A DNA stretch of 64,000 nt from NCBI GenBank assembly GCA_036513415.1, contig DATBZA010000017.1, positions 1 through 64,000 on the forward strand, in the 5' to 3' direction. The position numbers and the translations under genes are program-made. Of the stretch, positions 35,098 to 43,629 are shown piece after piece (position 1 is the stretch's first letter; every line of letters begins with the position of its first letter). Source of the DNA: 40CM-4-68-19 sp036513415. GTDB taxonomy: Bacteria > Myxococcota > Myxococcia > Myxococcales > 40CM-4-68-19. Below the pieces are notes generated by a model that was not told where the DNA came from, made no database searches, and was given only the letters and a program-made list of their open reading frames with translations.

Positions 35098-36308
35098 GAC
35101 GACTTTCTAGCATGCACCCCGGGGTAGGGTCCGGCCCGGCGCCGGCCGAGGAGCGCCAGCAGCAAGAGCCATCCGGGCGGAGCGCCCGCCTGCGAGCAGC
35201 CTTGCGCCGGAACCGTGGGCGGCGCGCCGTTTCCGGAGCCGGAGAGGAACGAGGACTCGAGCGCGGTCCACGCCTCGCTTCGCGTGCCGTCGTAGCCGAG
35301 CGCCCAGATCATCACGCCGGCAAGGTCCCGCGATCGGGCGAACCGGTACTTGAGCGCGAGCGAATCGCCGTCCTCTACCCAGCCCTGGCGCGTCTGTCCG
35401 CCCGCCGCGAACCCATACCAGGGCGATTGCGCAGCCGCGTCCCAGATCCGGCCGTAAGCGGAGAACTTCGCGAAAGCCGACTCGAACAGGACGGCGCTGC
35501 CTGCGCCCATGGTCGCCGCGCCGGCGCTGGCGGACGTCGTCGGCCATTCGTAGCCGCAGTACGGGACGCCCATGGCGATCGACGCGGGAGGCGCTCGCGC
35601 CAGGTAGCCGTCGACCGCGTCCTGCACGCTGGCCAGCGGCGCGACGGCCCCGGCGCTCGGGCCCGTGCTCCAGTGCCAGTTGTACTCCATCAGCAGCAGC
35701 CGGTCCGTCGAGGCGGCGAGCGCCGGGACGTCGTAGCCGGAATACCCGGTGGTGGCGGGCATCGCCAGCGTGAGCTCGGTGGAGGGCGGGAGCGCCGCCC
35801 GGAGCTGTTGGGCAAACGCCGTGAACGCGTCCCGCGAGCCGGCGGGCACGAACTCGAAGTCGAGATTCATCCCGTCGGGAGCCAGGAGAACCAGCTGGAG
35901 CAGCGCGGTCGCGCGCGCCACCGGATTGGCGAGGAACGCCGACACCTCGGTGCCACCCGCCGAGTTGTACAGCGTGGCGCAGAGGTGCACGCGCGCGCCG
36001 TGGGCGTGCGCCGCGGAGAGGAGCGCGGCGCCAGGCAAGGCGTGTGGATTGGACACGCTGCCGTCGGCCGCGATCTCCGCCGAGAAGGCCACCACGTCGC
36101 TGACCAGGTCCCAGCGGAACGCGCCCAGATCGATGTTCTCCCAGTACGGGAGGTAGCCGTAGACCCGCTTCGGCGGCGCCGCGGTCGCGGTGGCGCGCAT
36201 GGAGAGGGCCGGCATCGAGACCCAGGCGGCCGGCGCGTCGTGCGCATGGGCGAGCGCTTCCGCCGCGTGGGGCCCCAGAGCGAGGAATGCCGCGATCAGC
36301 GGGTGCAC
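35064..36308 (-). CDS. secreted GH18-like protein with MYXO-CTERM-like tail
   Basis: This 414-residue protein has a TIM-barrel pattern of glycoside hydrolase family 18 (chitinase or spore-cortex lytic type). The catalytic motif D-G-x-x-x-D-x-E is D145-G-M-N-L-D150-F-E152. Other blocks are KRVYGYLPYWENID, YDVPALAASTDRLLLMEYNW and GVMIWALGYDG. GTG 36308 gives a weak signal sequence. Near the end GCSQAGAPPGWLLLLALLGRRR has the Cys, hydrophobic and Arg order of a MYXO-CTERM sorting tail. About 19 more residues follow, where such proteins usually stop. A lost stop codon would explain both the extra tail and the overlap with the next gene. Confidence 0.82.
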   Translation of the reverse strand: MHPLIAAFLALGPHAAEALAHAHDAPAAWVSMPALSMRATATAAPPKRVYGYLPYWENIDLGAFRWDLVSDVVAFSAEIAADGSVSNPHALPGAALLSAAHAHGARVHLCATLYNSAGGTEVSAFLANPVARATALLQLVLLAPDGMNLDFEFVPAGSRDAFTAFAQQLRAALPPSTELTLAMPATTGYSGYDVPALAASTDRLLLMEYNWHWSTGPSAGAVAPLASVQDAVDGYLARAPPASIAMGVPYCGYEWPTTSASAGAATMGAGSAVLFESAFAKFSAYGRIWDAAAQSPWYGFAAGGQTRQGWVEDGDSLALKYRFARSRDLAGVMIWALGYDGTRSEAWTALESSFLSGSGNGAPPTVPAQGCSQAGAPPGWLLLLALLGRRRAGPYPGVHARKSSWFRRSTAWRR

Positions 36309-36378
36309 TGCGCAGACCCTAACCGAGGACTGCCGCTCGCCGGTAGTCTCGGCGCCCCGGGCCTCTTATGCTTCGTGC

Positions 36379-36747
36379 ATGGTGGTGGTTTACGACGCGG
36401 ACTGCGGCGTGTGCCAGGCCTCGGTGGCCTGGGTGAAGGAGCGCGATCGCAGGGGCGTCTTCGAGCTCGTCGGAAACGACGTCCCGGACCTGCCGCCCGG
36501 CGTTTCGCGCGAGGAGACCGGGCACACGGTGATCGTGCTGGACGGAGCGCGCAAGCTGGTGCGCGCCGAGGCAGTGGCCCGCATCCTGGGCGAGCTGCCG
36601 GGATGGGCGGCGGCGGGCGCCGTGCTGCGCGCGCCGGGAATCCGCCGGGTGGCGAACTGGGTCTACGACAGGTTTGCACGGAACCGCCACCGTATCTCGG
36701 AGGCGCTCGGGATGCGCGCCTGCGCGGTGCCCGGCCACAAGTCCTAG
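36379..36747 (+). CDS. DCC family thiol-disulfide oxidoreductase (DUF393)
   Basis: This 122-residue protein carries the defining D-x-x-C-x-x-C at its start (YDADCGVCQASVAWVKERD). ATG 36379 was chosen because VVVYDADCGVC then begins the first strand. The later HTVIVLDGARKLVRAEAVARIL and the Arg-rich end are typical of DUF393. The role is presumed redox; substrates are not known for the family. It stands alone and is convergent with the Cys-rich repeat gene. Confidence 0.88.
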   Translation: MVVVYDADCGVCQASVAWVKERDRRGVFELVGNDVPDLPPGVSREETGHTVIVLDGARKLVRAEAVARILGELPGWAAAGAVLRAPGIRRVANWVYDRFARNRHRISEALGMRACAVPGHKS

Positions 36748-36752
36748 CCGCG

Positions 36753-36838
36753 GCCACCGAAGGTGGCTTAGCGGCTACGCTTGAGCGTCAGACACGGCCG
36801 GCCGCCGGAGGCGCTTAGCGACTACGCCTGAGCGCGGT
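36753..36838. repeat. multi-hairpin repeats, copies 2 and 3 (convergent junction)
   Basis: Two imperfect tandem units, about 47 bases apart, fill the convergent gap between the DCC and Cys-rich genes. Unit one has GCCACC-GAA-GGTGGC (36753-36767), TAGC-G-GCTA (36769-36777) and ACGCT-TG-AGCGT (36777-36788). Unit two has GCCGCC-GGA-GGCG, TAGCGACTA and CGCCTGAGCG. Between units the first stem changes A-T pairs to G-C pairs on both sides, which keeps pairing. The same block follows clpB (18442-18476). The likely role is bidirectional termination. Confidence 0.65.
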
Positions 36839-36876
36839 GACTCGCGAGCACGACTCATGAGGTGCGTTCTGGTGGA

Positions 36877-37344
36877 TCAAGGGATCCGTGCAGCGCAGTC
36901 GGGCGACAGCTCAGCCTTGTGCTGCTTCAGGCATTCCGCGATCCGCCCTTCCCCCGGCTTCACGTCCTTGCAGAACGTCTTCGCGTCAGCGCGGCATGCG
37001 CGCATCGCCTCGCCCACCGCCCCGTGGGGCTCGGCAACGCGACCGAAGAACTCGCGGCATTCGGGCGAGACCTGGTCTTTGTGCTCCTGCATGCACTGGC
37101 GGCGCTCGGCGCCGGGCTTCATCCCGGGACAGAGCTTCTGCGCGTCCGCCTCGCAGGCCTGCGCGCCTTCGCGGAACTCCGCGATCCGCGACTTGCACGC
37201 CTGCGAGAGCTGCTCCTTGTGCTCCTTCAAGCACGCGGCGACGCGCCCCTGCCCGGGCTCCACGCCGGGGCAGAGCTTCTTCGCATCGTCCAGGCAGGGG
37301 TGCTGCGCGGCCTGGGCGAGCAGGATCGCGAACAGCAGCGTCAT
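36877..37344 (-). CDS. exported 12-cysteine repeat protein
   Basis: This 155-residue protein starts with the short signal MTLLFAILLAQAAQ. Three repeats of about 50 residues follow, each with four Cys: 17, 25, 38, 50; 64, 72, 84, 96; and 117, 125, 138, 150. The spacing C-x7-C-x11/12-C-x11-C and the K-L-C-P-G core match the cysteine-rich repeat family known from Golgi GLG1 and also found in bacteria. All Cys are probably in disulfides in the periplasm. The ATG overlaps the E1-beta stop as ATGA, so it is made together with a cytoplasmic enzyme. The reason is not evident. Confidence 0.82.
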   Translation of the reverse strand: MTLLFAILLAQAAQHPCLDDAKKLCPGVEPGQGRVAACLKEHKEQLSQACKSRIAEFREGAQACEADAQKLCPGMKPGAERRQCMQEHKDQVSPECREFFGRVAEPHGAVGEAMRACRADAKTFCKDVKPGEGRIAECLKQHKAELSPDCAARIP

Positions 37345-38402
37345 GGCTCCACCTTTGCGAGAGAGCGGATGCTCTCGGTGATCGAAGGAAGCTGCGGCAC
37401 CGACGCCATCTCGAGGCTGTCGGCCAACCCGATGCCGGGGAGGTGCGCGCCGGCCAGCAGCCTGGGCGGCGCCGCCAGCTCGTAGAACAGCTCCTCCACG
37501 GTGCGCCGGATGAGGTGCTCGCCGAAGTTGGTGATCTCGGTGTCCTCGTTGACGTACAGCACGCGGCCGGTGCGGCGCACGGACTGCGCGATCCGCTCCC
37601 AGTCGTACGGATACAGCGAGCGCAGGTCGATCACCTCCGCGTCGATTCCCTCCGGCGCCAGGCTCTCCGCCGCCTTGACGCACAGGGGCAGCGTGCGGCC
37701 GTAGCTCACCACCGTCAGGTCCCGCCCCGGCCGGACGGTCCGGCCTTCCCCGAAGGGCACGAAATGATCGGGCGTATCGGGCCACTGCGGCTTCCAGTTG
37801 CTCCGTTCCCCCAGCGGCGCGTCGATCATCTTCGACAGCTTCCGATCGTCGTCCGGCTCGCCCGGGATCTCCTCGCCCGGCAAGGAGCGCACCCGCATCA
37901 AGGCCTTCGGGACCAGGAAGAAGCAGGGATTGGGATCGACGATGCAGGAGAGCAGAAGGCCGTAGGCGTCCCGGGGCGTGGAGGGCACGGCGATCTTGAA
38001 CCCCGGGATGTGCGTCGCCGTCGCGTCGAACGAATGCGAGTGGTAGATGCTGCCGCGGATCCCCGATCCCACGGGCGTCATGATGGTGATGGGGCAATTC
38101 CAGTCGCCGTTGGAGACCCAGTGCTGCATGCCGGCGAGCTTCAGCAAGTCGATGGTGTTGAAGGCGTAGTCGCAGAACTGGATCTCCGCCACGTTGCGGC
38201 AGCCTGCCAGCCCCAGTCCGATGCTGGTGCCGACCACGCCGCGCTCGTCGAGCGGCGAGTTCCAGGCGGTCTTCAGCCCCTGCGTGGCGGTGAACGCGCC
38301 GCCCAGCGGCGGACCGACGTCCTCGCCGAAGACGTCGGTGACTCCGTGGCGTTCCTCGCCGACGTGGAGGGCCATGCGAATGGCCTGGACCATGTTGCTC
38401 AT
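37341..38402 (-). CDS. 2-oxoacid dehydrogenase E1 component, beta subunit
   Basis: This 353-residue subunit of a thiamine-diphosphate E1 enzyme pairs with the alpha subunit encoded just upstream (ATGA overlap). Family blocks include VFGEDVGPPLGGAFTATQGL, GVVGTSIGLGLAGCRNVAEI, QFCDYAFNTIDLL, GSIYHSHSFDATATHIPGFK and the C-terminal LTVVSYGRTLPLCVKAAESL with DLRSLYPYDWE. The form resembles the branched-chain and acetoin dehydrogenase E1 group more than pyruvate dehydrogenase. No E2 or E3 gene is present in the window, so the complex partners lie elsewhere. Confidence 0.9.
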   Translation of the reverse strand: MSNMVQAIRMALHVGEERHGVTDVFGEDVGPPLGGAFTATQGLKTAWNSPLDERGVVGTSIGLGLAGCRNVAEIQFCDYAFNTIDLLKLAGMQHWVSNGDWNCPITIMTPVGSGIRGSIYHSHSFDATATHIPGFKIAVPSTPRDAYGLLLSCIVDPNPCFFLVPKALMRVRSLPGEEIPGEPDDDRKLSKMIDAPLGERSNWKPQWPDTPDHFVPFGEGRTVRPGRDLTVVSYGRTLPLCVKAAESLAPEGIDAEVIDLRSLYPYDWERIAQSVRRTGRVLYVNEDTEITNFGEHLIRRTVEELFYELAAPPRLLAGAHLPGIGLADSLEMASVPQLPSITESIRSLAKVEP

Positions 38403-39424
38403 GAGTCGCCGCGCACCAGGTCGCGCTCGCTGAAGACGTGATCGTGGATGGACTTCGGATCTGGCTGCGGTTCCTCCTTGACCTGCTTGTGCGCGGCCAG
38501 CAACTCGGCGGCGAATGTCGCGCGCAGCCCGTCCATCTGCTGGCGCGTGAGCAGGCCGCGCTCCTCCAGGCGCCGCTCGAAGCCGACGATGCAGTCCGCC
38601 TCGTCGTTCAGGCGGTTGGCGCCGGAGGCGGAGCTGTGCCCGTACAGCCGGCTGACCACCGCCTCGAGCAGGAATGGCTTGCGCTCCGTGCGCACGTACT
38701 CCATCGCCGCGGAGAGCTCGCGGTAGGCCACCTCCGGATCGTTGCCGTCGATGGTCTTGCTCTCGATCCCGAAGGCCTTGCCCCGGTCGCTGATCCGCTT
38801 CTCCCCGTGCTGCCCCTGGTAGTGGGTGGAGATGCCCCACTTGTTGTTGGTGACGATCATCAGGATCGGCAGCGGGTTGGCCGGACGCGACGACCAGATC
38901 AGGCAGGTGGAGAAATCCCCCTCCGCCGTGCCCGCGTCGCCGCCCGTGACGATGGTGATGCCGCGCCCGCCCGCCCGCTTGTTCGCGATGGCGGTGCCCG
39001 GGGCCATCGAGTACTGCACCTCGATCGGGCTGGAGACGGGGACGACGTTCCACTCCCTGATCGAGAAATGTCCGACGAAGTTCCGACCACCGGAGTAGGG
39101 ATCGGTCGCGGTGTTCTTCATCTGCCTCATCGCGTCCACCGGATCGGTCCCCATCGCCAGGAGCGTGCCGGACTGTCGGTAATGGAAGTGGCAGTAATCG
39201 TATTGGGGCCCCTGCCCTTTATGGATGAGCAATCCGAGCGGGACGTTGAAGGCTTCCTCGCCGGGCCCGCCGATCCAGAAGTAGCCGTCGCCCTGCTTGT
39301 ACATCTGGATGAGGCGTTCCTCGAGGACGCGCGCCTTCACCATCAGCGAGTGCATCTGGAGCAGAAGGTCGGGCGAGAGCTCCGATGCGGGGGGCGTCCG
39401 GACTGGACGCAGGCTGGTGCTCAC
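38399..39424 (-). CDS. 2-oxoacid dehydrogenase E1 component, alpha subunit
   Basis: This 341-residue subunit carries the thiamine-diphosphate motif from TGGDAGTAEGDFSTC to IVTNNKWGIS. HFHYRQSGTLLAMG and SRLYGHSSASGANR, the phosphorylation-loop region, are also seen. The start is GTG 39424, with AAAGGAG ten bases upstream. It decarboxylates a 2-oxoacid together with the beta subunit and passes the acyl group to E2. Metabolite identity (pyruvate, branched-chain oxoacid or acetoin) is not settled by sequence alone. A porin-like gene lies 42 bases upstream on the same strand. Confidence 0.9.
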   Translation of the reverse strand: MSTSLRPVRTPPASELSPDLLLQMHSLMVKARVLEERLIQMYKQGDGYFWIGGPGEEAFNVPLGLLIHKGQGPQYDYCHFHYRQSGTLLAMGTDPVDAMRQMKNTATDPYSGGRNFVGHFSIREWNVVPVSSPIEVQYSMAPGTAIANKRAGGRGITIVTGGDAGTAEGDFSTCLIWSSRPANPLPILMIVTNNKWGISTHYQGQHGEKRISDRGKAFGIESKTIDGNDPEVAYRELSAAMEYVRTERKPFLLEAVVSRLYGHSSASGANRLNDEADCIVGFERRLEERGLLTRQQMDGLRATFAAELLAAHKQVKEEPQPDPKSIHDHVFSERDLVRGDS

Positions 39425-39466
39425 TAGCGGGTCTCCTTTTGCGGCGCTTCTTTAGCGCAAGCCACC

Positions 39467-40669
39467 TCAGAACGCTATGTGCGCACGCCCGGTAAAGACG
39501 TGCACCGGCCCCCGGTCGCGGTTGAAGGCCGGATGAAGGATTGGCTGGTAGTTGACTCCAAGCGAGACCTGCTCGGTCACCCCCGCGCGATAGAACAGCT
39601 CGCCAAGCAGTTCGGCCCCATAGCGCATTGCGCCATCGCCGATGATGAAGCCGTATCCGCCGCCTTCCAGGTAGGCCCGGTGCGGCCCGGACAGCCCCGA
39701 CACGACCAGCCCGGCGCCTGCCTCGTCGCGCTCCCGGCCCCAGCGGGCGCCGGACTGCACCGCGCCCACCGCCAGGGAGCGGTCGATCTCCGTGAAGGCC
39801 CAGGTCTCGTTCTTGCCGTCGTTGAAGCTGGCCCGAACGAACGCGCCGAGGCCGCGCCCGAAATCGTAATTCGCGCTTGCGGCCATCCCCGCCTTGGTGC
39901 GCCCCTGCGCCCGGGTGTCTTCGATCTGGAGATGGCTCGCAATCGCCTTCGCATAGCTGCCCATGTCGGCGGTATTCAGGAAGCCCAGCACCCGGACGGC
40001 GCCAGGTCCCGAGCGCGCCTCGACCTCCACGACCAGCCCGCGGGCTCTCAGGATGTCCGTCTCGAGCCTTGCGCCGTTCGCAACCCTCGGCTCGAGGAAG
40101 ATCCCTGCGCGGACCGACCACCAGTCTCTGGTGAAGTCCGCCGCGAGGCCCCAGGTGTAGCCGCGCACGTCGGCCGGGTAGTCGTAGGCGGCGGACGCCC
40201 ACAGGCCCCAACTCATGAATCGCGTGTGCGGGTCGTTCGCGAAAGGGACGTTGTCGAAGATCTCGGGGATGGCGTACTTGCCCGCGGTGAAGGTCAGCGG
40301 TCCGACCGCCTGTTTCACCGCGGCGCGCGCGACGATGATGGTCGGATCGGGATCGCCCACGCGGTACACCTCGCCGCTAGGGAAGGCGGCAACGCCGAGC
40401 GTGGAGCTGAGGCCGCGTCCCCCGGCCAGCTCCGGCTGGAACACCAGCTCGGCCCCCGCCCAGGGGTGCAGGGTGAGGGAGAGATCGATCACCACCGAAG
40501 TGGCCGACTCCGCGTCCGATCGGAGGCTGTTCTTGCCCGAATAGGCCGCGTGGAACGCCGGGTGCGCCTGCGTCGCGACCGTGGCCTGGAAGTGAAACGG
40601 ACCCTGCTCCTCGGCGCCAGCCGCCAGAGGGGCGATCGCCATCGCCGCTGCGACGGCGAGAGCGCGCAT
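39467..40669 (-). CDS. outer-membrane beta-barrel (porin-like) protein
   Basis: This 400-residue protein has the signal peptide MRALAVAAAMAIAPLAAGA and alternating hydrophobic strands throughout. Its final residue is Phe (VFTGRAHIAF), the outer-membrane assembly signal. The pattern of Gly-aromatic strands resembles OprB or phosphate-selective porins, but no specific family can be claimed. The ATG shares one base with the stop of the upstream gene (TGATG). It may be co-transcribed with the E1 genes. Confidence 0.72.
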   Translation of the reverse strand: MRALAVAAAMAIAPLAAGAEEQGPFHFQATVATQAHPAFHAAYSGKNSLRSDAESATSVVIDLSLTLHPWAGAELVFQPELAGGRGLSSTLGVAAFPSGEVYRVGDPDPTIIVARAAVKQAVGPLTFTAGKYAIPEIFDNVPFANDPHTRFMSWGLWASAAYDYPADVRGYTWGLAADFTRDWWSVRAGIFLEPRVANGARLETDILRARGLVVEVEARSGPGAVRVLGFLNTADMGSYAKAIASHLQIEDTRAQGRTKAGMAASANYDFGRGLGAFVRASFNDGKNETWAFTEIDRSLAVGAVQSGARWGRERDEAGAGLVVSGLSGPHRAYLEGGGYGFIIGDGAMRYGAELLGELFYRAGVTEQVSLGVNYQPILHPAFNRDRGPVHVFTGRAHIAF

Positions 40670-41742
40670 CAGGCCCGGCCGGGCTCCGGCTCAGCCGCTG
40701 GTTGCTCCGGTGCCGCGTCCGCTTCGTCGGGTGTGGCGCGCTCCTCCTCCGGCTCCCCAGCGGGTTCCGGTTCCGAGTCGGAGACCACGGCCCCGGGGGA
40801 AGCTTCGGTGACCGGTTCCGGAGGCGTCGCCGTCTCCTTGCGCCCGACGATGACCTGCTGCCCCGGACGGGTCGGCCGCGCGGCGCTGGTGGACGCGAGC
40901 ACTGCGAGCTCCACGTACCGGTCGAGCTGGGTCCAGGCCAGGAACCGATCCAGCTCCGCCGCAGTCTGATCGCCCAGATCCTTCGGCAGCGGCTGATCGG
41001 CCCAGGCGTCCGCGTAGGCGTCATAGAGCTTTTGCACGAACTCGACCGCGCGGCGGGCTTCCTCGAGGACCTCGCGGTCCGCGCGCCACGGTCCCGGAGA
41101 GCGGCGGGGCGCGGCGGCGCGGCGGAGCGTCGCCACGTTGCGGCGGTAGGTCTGCGCCGCCTTGGCGAGGTTCGGCGCGGCGGCGAGCAGCTTTGCGCGG
41201 AGCTCCAGGCGGGGGCTCACCGGGGCGGCCGGCTCGGCAGTCGCGGCGGCGGGGGCGGCCGGCTCGGCGGGCGCGGCCTCGGGTTCCGCCGCCGGAGCGG
41301 TCTCGGAGGGCGTGGCCTGTTCCACCGGAGTGGGGGTCGCAGCCGCAGCCTGCGGATCCGCCGGAGGAGGCCGGGACTTGTTCTTGTCCGCGACGGCAAG
41401 CTGACCGAGGGCGAGGGGCAGGTCGCGGAGGAAGCGCTGGAGATCGAAGCCCTGACCTCCTTCGTAGAGACGGGAGAGCGAAGCCGTCAGGCGCTCCACG
41501 GCTCCGGAACGGAGCTGCTCCATCACGCGGGGGAAATCCAGGAATGCGCGGCGCTGCGTGTCCAGCTTCTGGTGCAGCCGCTCCGCGAAGGCGAGCGCGG
41601 AGACCGCCTGCTCGACGTCGCGGCGGATGGCATCGCGCAGGGGGGCCCAGCCCCCGCCGCCGCTACTCCCGGCTCCGCCGGGACCTGGTTTCTGCGGCTG
41701 CCCGCCGCCCTGCCCTGTTCCCCTGCCCTTCTTGCGCGCCAC
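40669..41742 (-). CDS. hypothetical protein with Pro/Ala/Glu-rich linkers
   Basis: This is a 357-residue protein without a recognised domain. A Gly/Lys/Pro-rich start precedes helical segments (about residues 35-115). A Pro-Ala-Glu linker follows at about 125-170, then a second helical region (175-285) and an acidic tail. It is presumably cytoplasmic. The start is GTG, with GAGGCGG upstream. The porin-like gene is translationally coupled after it. Confidence 0.6.
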   Translation of the reverse strand: MARKKGRGTGQGGGQPQKPGPGGAGSSGGGGWAPLRDAIRRDVEQAVSALAFAERLHQKLDTQRRAFLDFPRVMEQLRSGAVERLTASLSRLYEGGQGFDLQRFLRDLPLALGQLAVADKNKSRPPPADPQAAAATPTPVEQATPSETAPAAEPEAAPAEPAAPAAATAEPAAPVSPRLELRAKLLAAAPNLAKAAQTYRRNVATLRRAAAPRRSPGPWRADREVLEEARRAVEFVQKLYDAYADAWADQPLPKDLGDQTAAELDRFLAWTQLDRYVELAVLASTSAARPTRPGQQVIVGRKETATPPEPVTEASPGAVVSDSEPEPAGEPEEERATPDEADAAPEQPAAEPEPGRA

Positions 41743-41839
41743 GCCGCCTCCTCGGGATCGAACGCCTCTTCAAGCGGAAACCGACGAGAGATGCAAGACC
41801 CACCTTGCTGGCCGGCCCACATTTCGCTAACACGCGCCC

Positions 41840-42331
41840 ATGCCTCACCTCCGCCCATATGCCCCGAAAGACTGGTCGCGGTTCGTCGAGCTGGAGCTGG
41901 AGACCCAGCTCGATTCGCTGGGCGACTCCACCGAGCAGGAACGCGATATCTTCAAGGAACGCTTCACCGCACTGCTCGACGTGAAGATGGGCTTCTCCCG
42001 CAACGGGTTTCGCCGCCCCGGGGCGCAGCTCTGGGTGCTGGAAGGCGATGACGGAAAGTACCTGGGCCATCTCTGGCTTTCGGAGCGCGACAACCCCCGC
42101 CACGGGACGCGCACCCTGCAGGTCACCACGCTCGGGATCGTGCGCGAGGCGCGCGGCAAGAACTACGGCCGGCTGCTGATGCACAAAGCCGAGCAGGAAG
42201 CGAAGGAGCGCGGCATCGAGGTGATCGCCCTGGAAGTGGCGGGAAACAGCCGCCGCGCCCGGGACCTGTTCAAGGACCTCGGCTACGAGACCATCCGGCG
42301 CACCATGCACAAGCGGCTGCGGCCCCAGTAA
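41840..42331 (+). CDS. GNAT family N-acetyltransferase
   Basis: This 163-residue enzyme is predicted to move an acetyl group from acetyl-CoA to an unknown amine. The acetyl-CoA site is visible in VTTLGIVREARGKNYGRLLM, a V-x-x-x-x-R-x-x-x-x-G-R/K variant. The later EVIALEVAGNSRRARDLFKD and LGYETIRRTMHKRL complete the fold. It starts 20 bases before a rhodanese gene on the same strand. Confidence 0.88.
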   Translation: MPHLRPYAPKDWSRFVELELETQLDSLGDSTEQERDIFKERFTALLDVKMGFSRNGFRRPGAQLWVLEGDDGKYLGHLWLSERDNPRHGTRTLQVTTLGIVREARGKNYGRLLMHKAEQEAKERGIEVIALEVAGNSRRARDLFKDLGYETIRRTMHKRLRPQ

Positions 42332-42350
42332 ACGCCGCGCTTTCTGGCCG

Positions 42351-42671
42351 ATGGAGATCTCGCCGCAGCAGCTCGCCGACAAGCTCCGCCGGGGCGAGCC
42401 CGTCTGGCTCCTCGACGTTCGCAACGGCTGGGAGCATGAGCTGGCGCGCCTGCCGGACCAGGCGCTGATCCCGTTGCCCGATCTGCCCTCCCGGCTCGAC
42501 GAGGTGCAGCCCGGTCCGGGCGCCCAGATCGTCTGCTACTGCCACCACGGGGTACGCTCGCTGGGGGCAGCCGCCATCCTCCGCGAGGCAGGGTTCGACG
42601 GCGCAGTGTCGCTGGCTGGCGGGATCGATCTCTGGTCGCGCCTGATCGACCCTTCCGTTCCGCAGTATTAG
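42351..42671 (+). CDS. rhodanese-like domain protein
   Basis: This 106-residue single-domain sulfurtransferase has the active-site loop CYCHHGVRS with the catalytic Cys. The preceding VWLLDVRNGWEHELARLP and the final AGGIDLWSRLIDP are standard. It probably carries sulfane sulfur; no partner is evident. It is close behind the GNAT gene, so they may share a promoter. Confidence 0.92.
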   Translation: MEISPQQLADKLRRGEPVWLLDVRNGWEHELARLPDQALIPLPDLPSRLDEVQPGPGAQIVCYCHHGVRSLGAAAILREAGFDGAVSLAGGIDLWSRLIDPSVPQY

Positions 42672-42672
42672 G

Positions 42673-43485
42673 TCACGCGCCGAACAGGCGGAGCGCGTTG
42701 TGGGCGAGGATCTTCGCTTCATCCTGCGCGGGCAACTGCATCGCGCGCAGCGCGCGCAGCTCTCGGTCCCACTCGTAAGGGATGTTGGGAAAATCGGTCC
42801 CGTACAGGATGCGGTCGGGATGGCGGCGCAGGATGTCCACGTCGGGCTGCCGCTCGAAGTACCCGCCCACCACCATGGTGGTGTCCAGGTACAGGTTCGG
42901 ATACGCCGGCAGCATCGCCTCGAACCGGGGCGTGTCGTCGAACCCGAGGTGCGGCACGACGACGATGGCGTCCGGATGCCGGTCGAGGGCGCGCTGCAGC
43001 CGGTCGGCGCCCGACACGGCACGGGGGTCCACGCCGTAACCGTGCAGCGCGGGCTCGGGTCCGCAGTGGATCACCACCGGCTTCCTCCAGCGCGCGGAAG
43101 CGCGCCACACGGCGTCGAGACGCGGATCGTCGGGAGCGATCTTCATCACGTGGGAATGGATCTTCACGCCCCGGAACGGCCCCGAAAGCGCCTGCTCGAG
43201 GATGTCCTCCGCGCCTTCCTCGCCGGGAAAGACCGTGCAGCAGGGCAAGACCTCGGGGTGGCGCCTGGACACGTCGAGCGTGAAATCGTTGAGGGCGCGA
43301 GCAAGACCCGGCTTGTGGACGTAGGGCAGCGCCACCATCCGGTCCACCCCGCCGCCCACCAGGGTCTGCACGGCCTCGTCGACTCCCGAGCGGTACCGGA
43401 TGTTCCAGGCGTGCGTGTCGAACCAGCGCCGGATCGCTTCGGCGAGCCGGCCCGGGTGCAGATGGACGTGCGCGTCGACGAGCAC
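42673..43485 (-). CDS. amidohydrolase (Amidohydro_2 family)
   Basis: This 270-residue TIM-barrel hydrolase or decarboxylase is recognised by the metal motif VDAHVHLHPG at the start, KIHSHVMKIAP, VIHCGPEPALHG, VVVPHLGFDD and YGTDFPNIPYEW. GTG 43485 was chosen because the family normally begins right before D-x-H-x-H; the open frame continues upstream to another GTG at 43584 with no family resemblance. The substrate is unknown. It is convergent with the rhodanese gene and divergent from the histidine kinase gene. Confidence 0.82.
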   Translation of the reverse strand: MLVDAHVHLHPGRLAEAIRRWFDTHAWNIRYRSGVDEAVQTLVGGGVDRMVALPYVHKPGLARALNDFTLDVSRRHPEVLPCCTVFPGEEGAEDILEQALSGPFRGVKIHSHVMKIAPDDPRLDAVWRASARWRKPVVIHCGPEPALHGYGVDPRAVSGADRLQRALDRHPDAIVVVPHLGFDDTPRFEAMLPAYPNLYLDTTMVVGGYFERQPDVDILRRHPDRILYGTDFPNIPYEWDRELRALRAMQLPAQDEAKILAHNALRLFGA

Positions 43486-43629
43486 CGGCGCATGCTTGCC
43501 CGCGGCGGCCCGCCCGCGCAAGGAGCCTCGGCTGTGCCGTCGAGCAGCTCGGGCGGTTGAGAAGGGGCTCGCCTGGCGGCACACCGGCCGTGTGGGATGA
43601 AGTCGGAAAGGGTATGTGTTCGTCCAAAC

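Noticed and set aside
43486..43584. Longer amidohydrolase from GTG 43584
   Set aside because: The added residues are low-complexity Arg/Ala without family resemblance. The family starts just before D-x-H-x-H.
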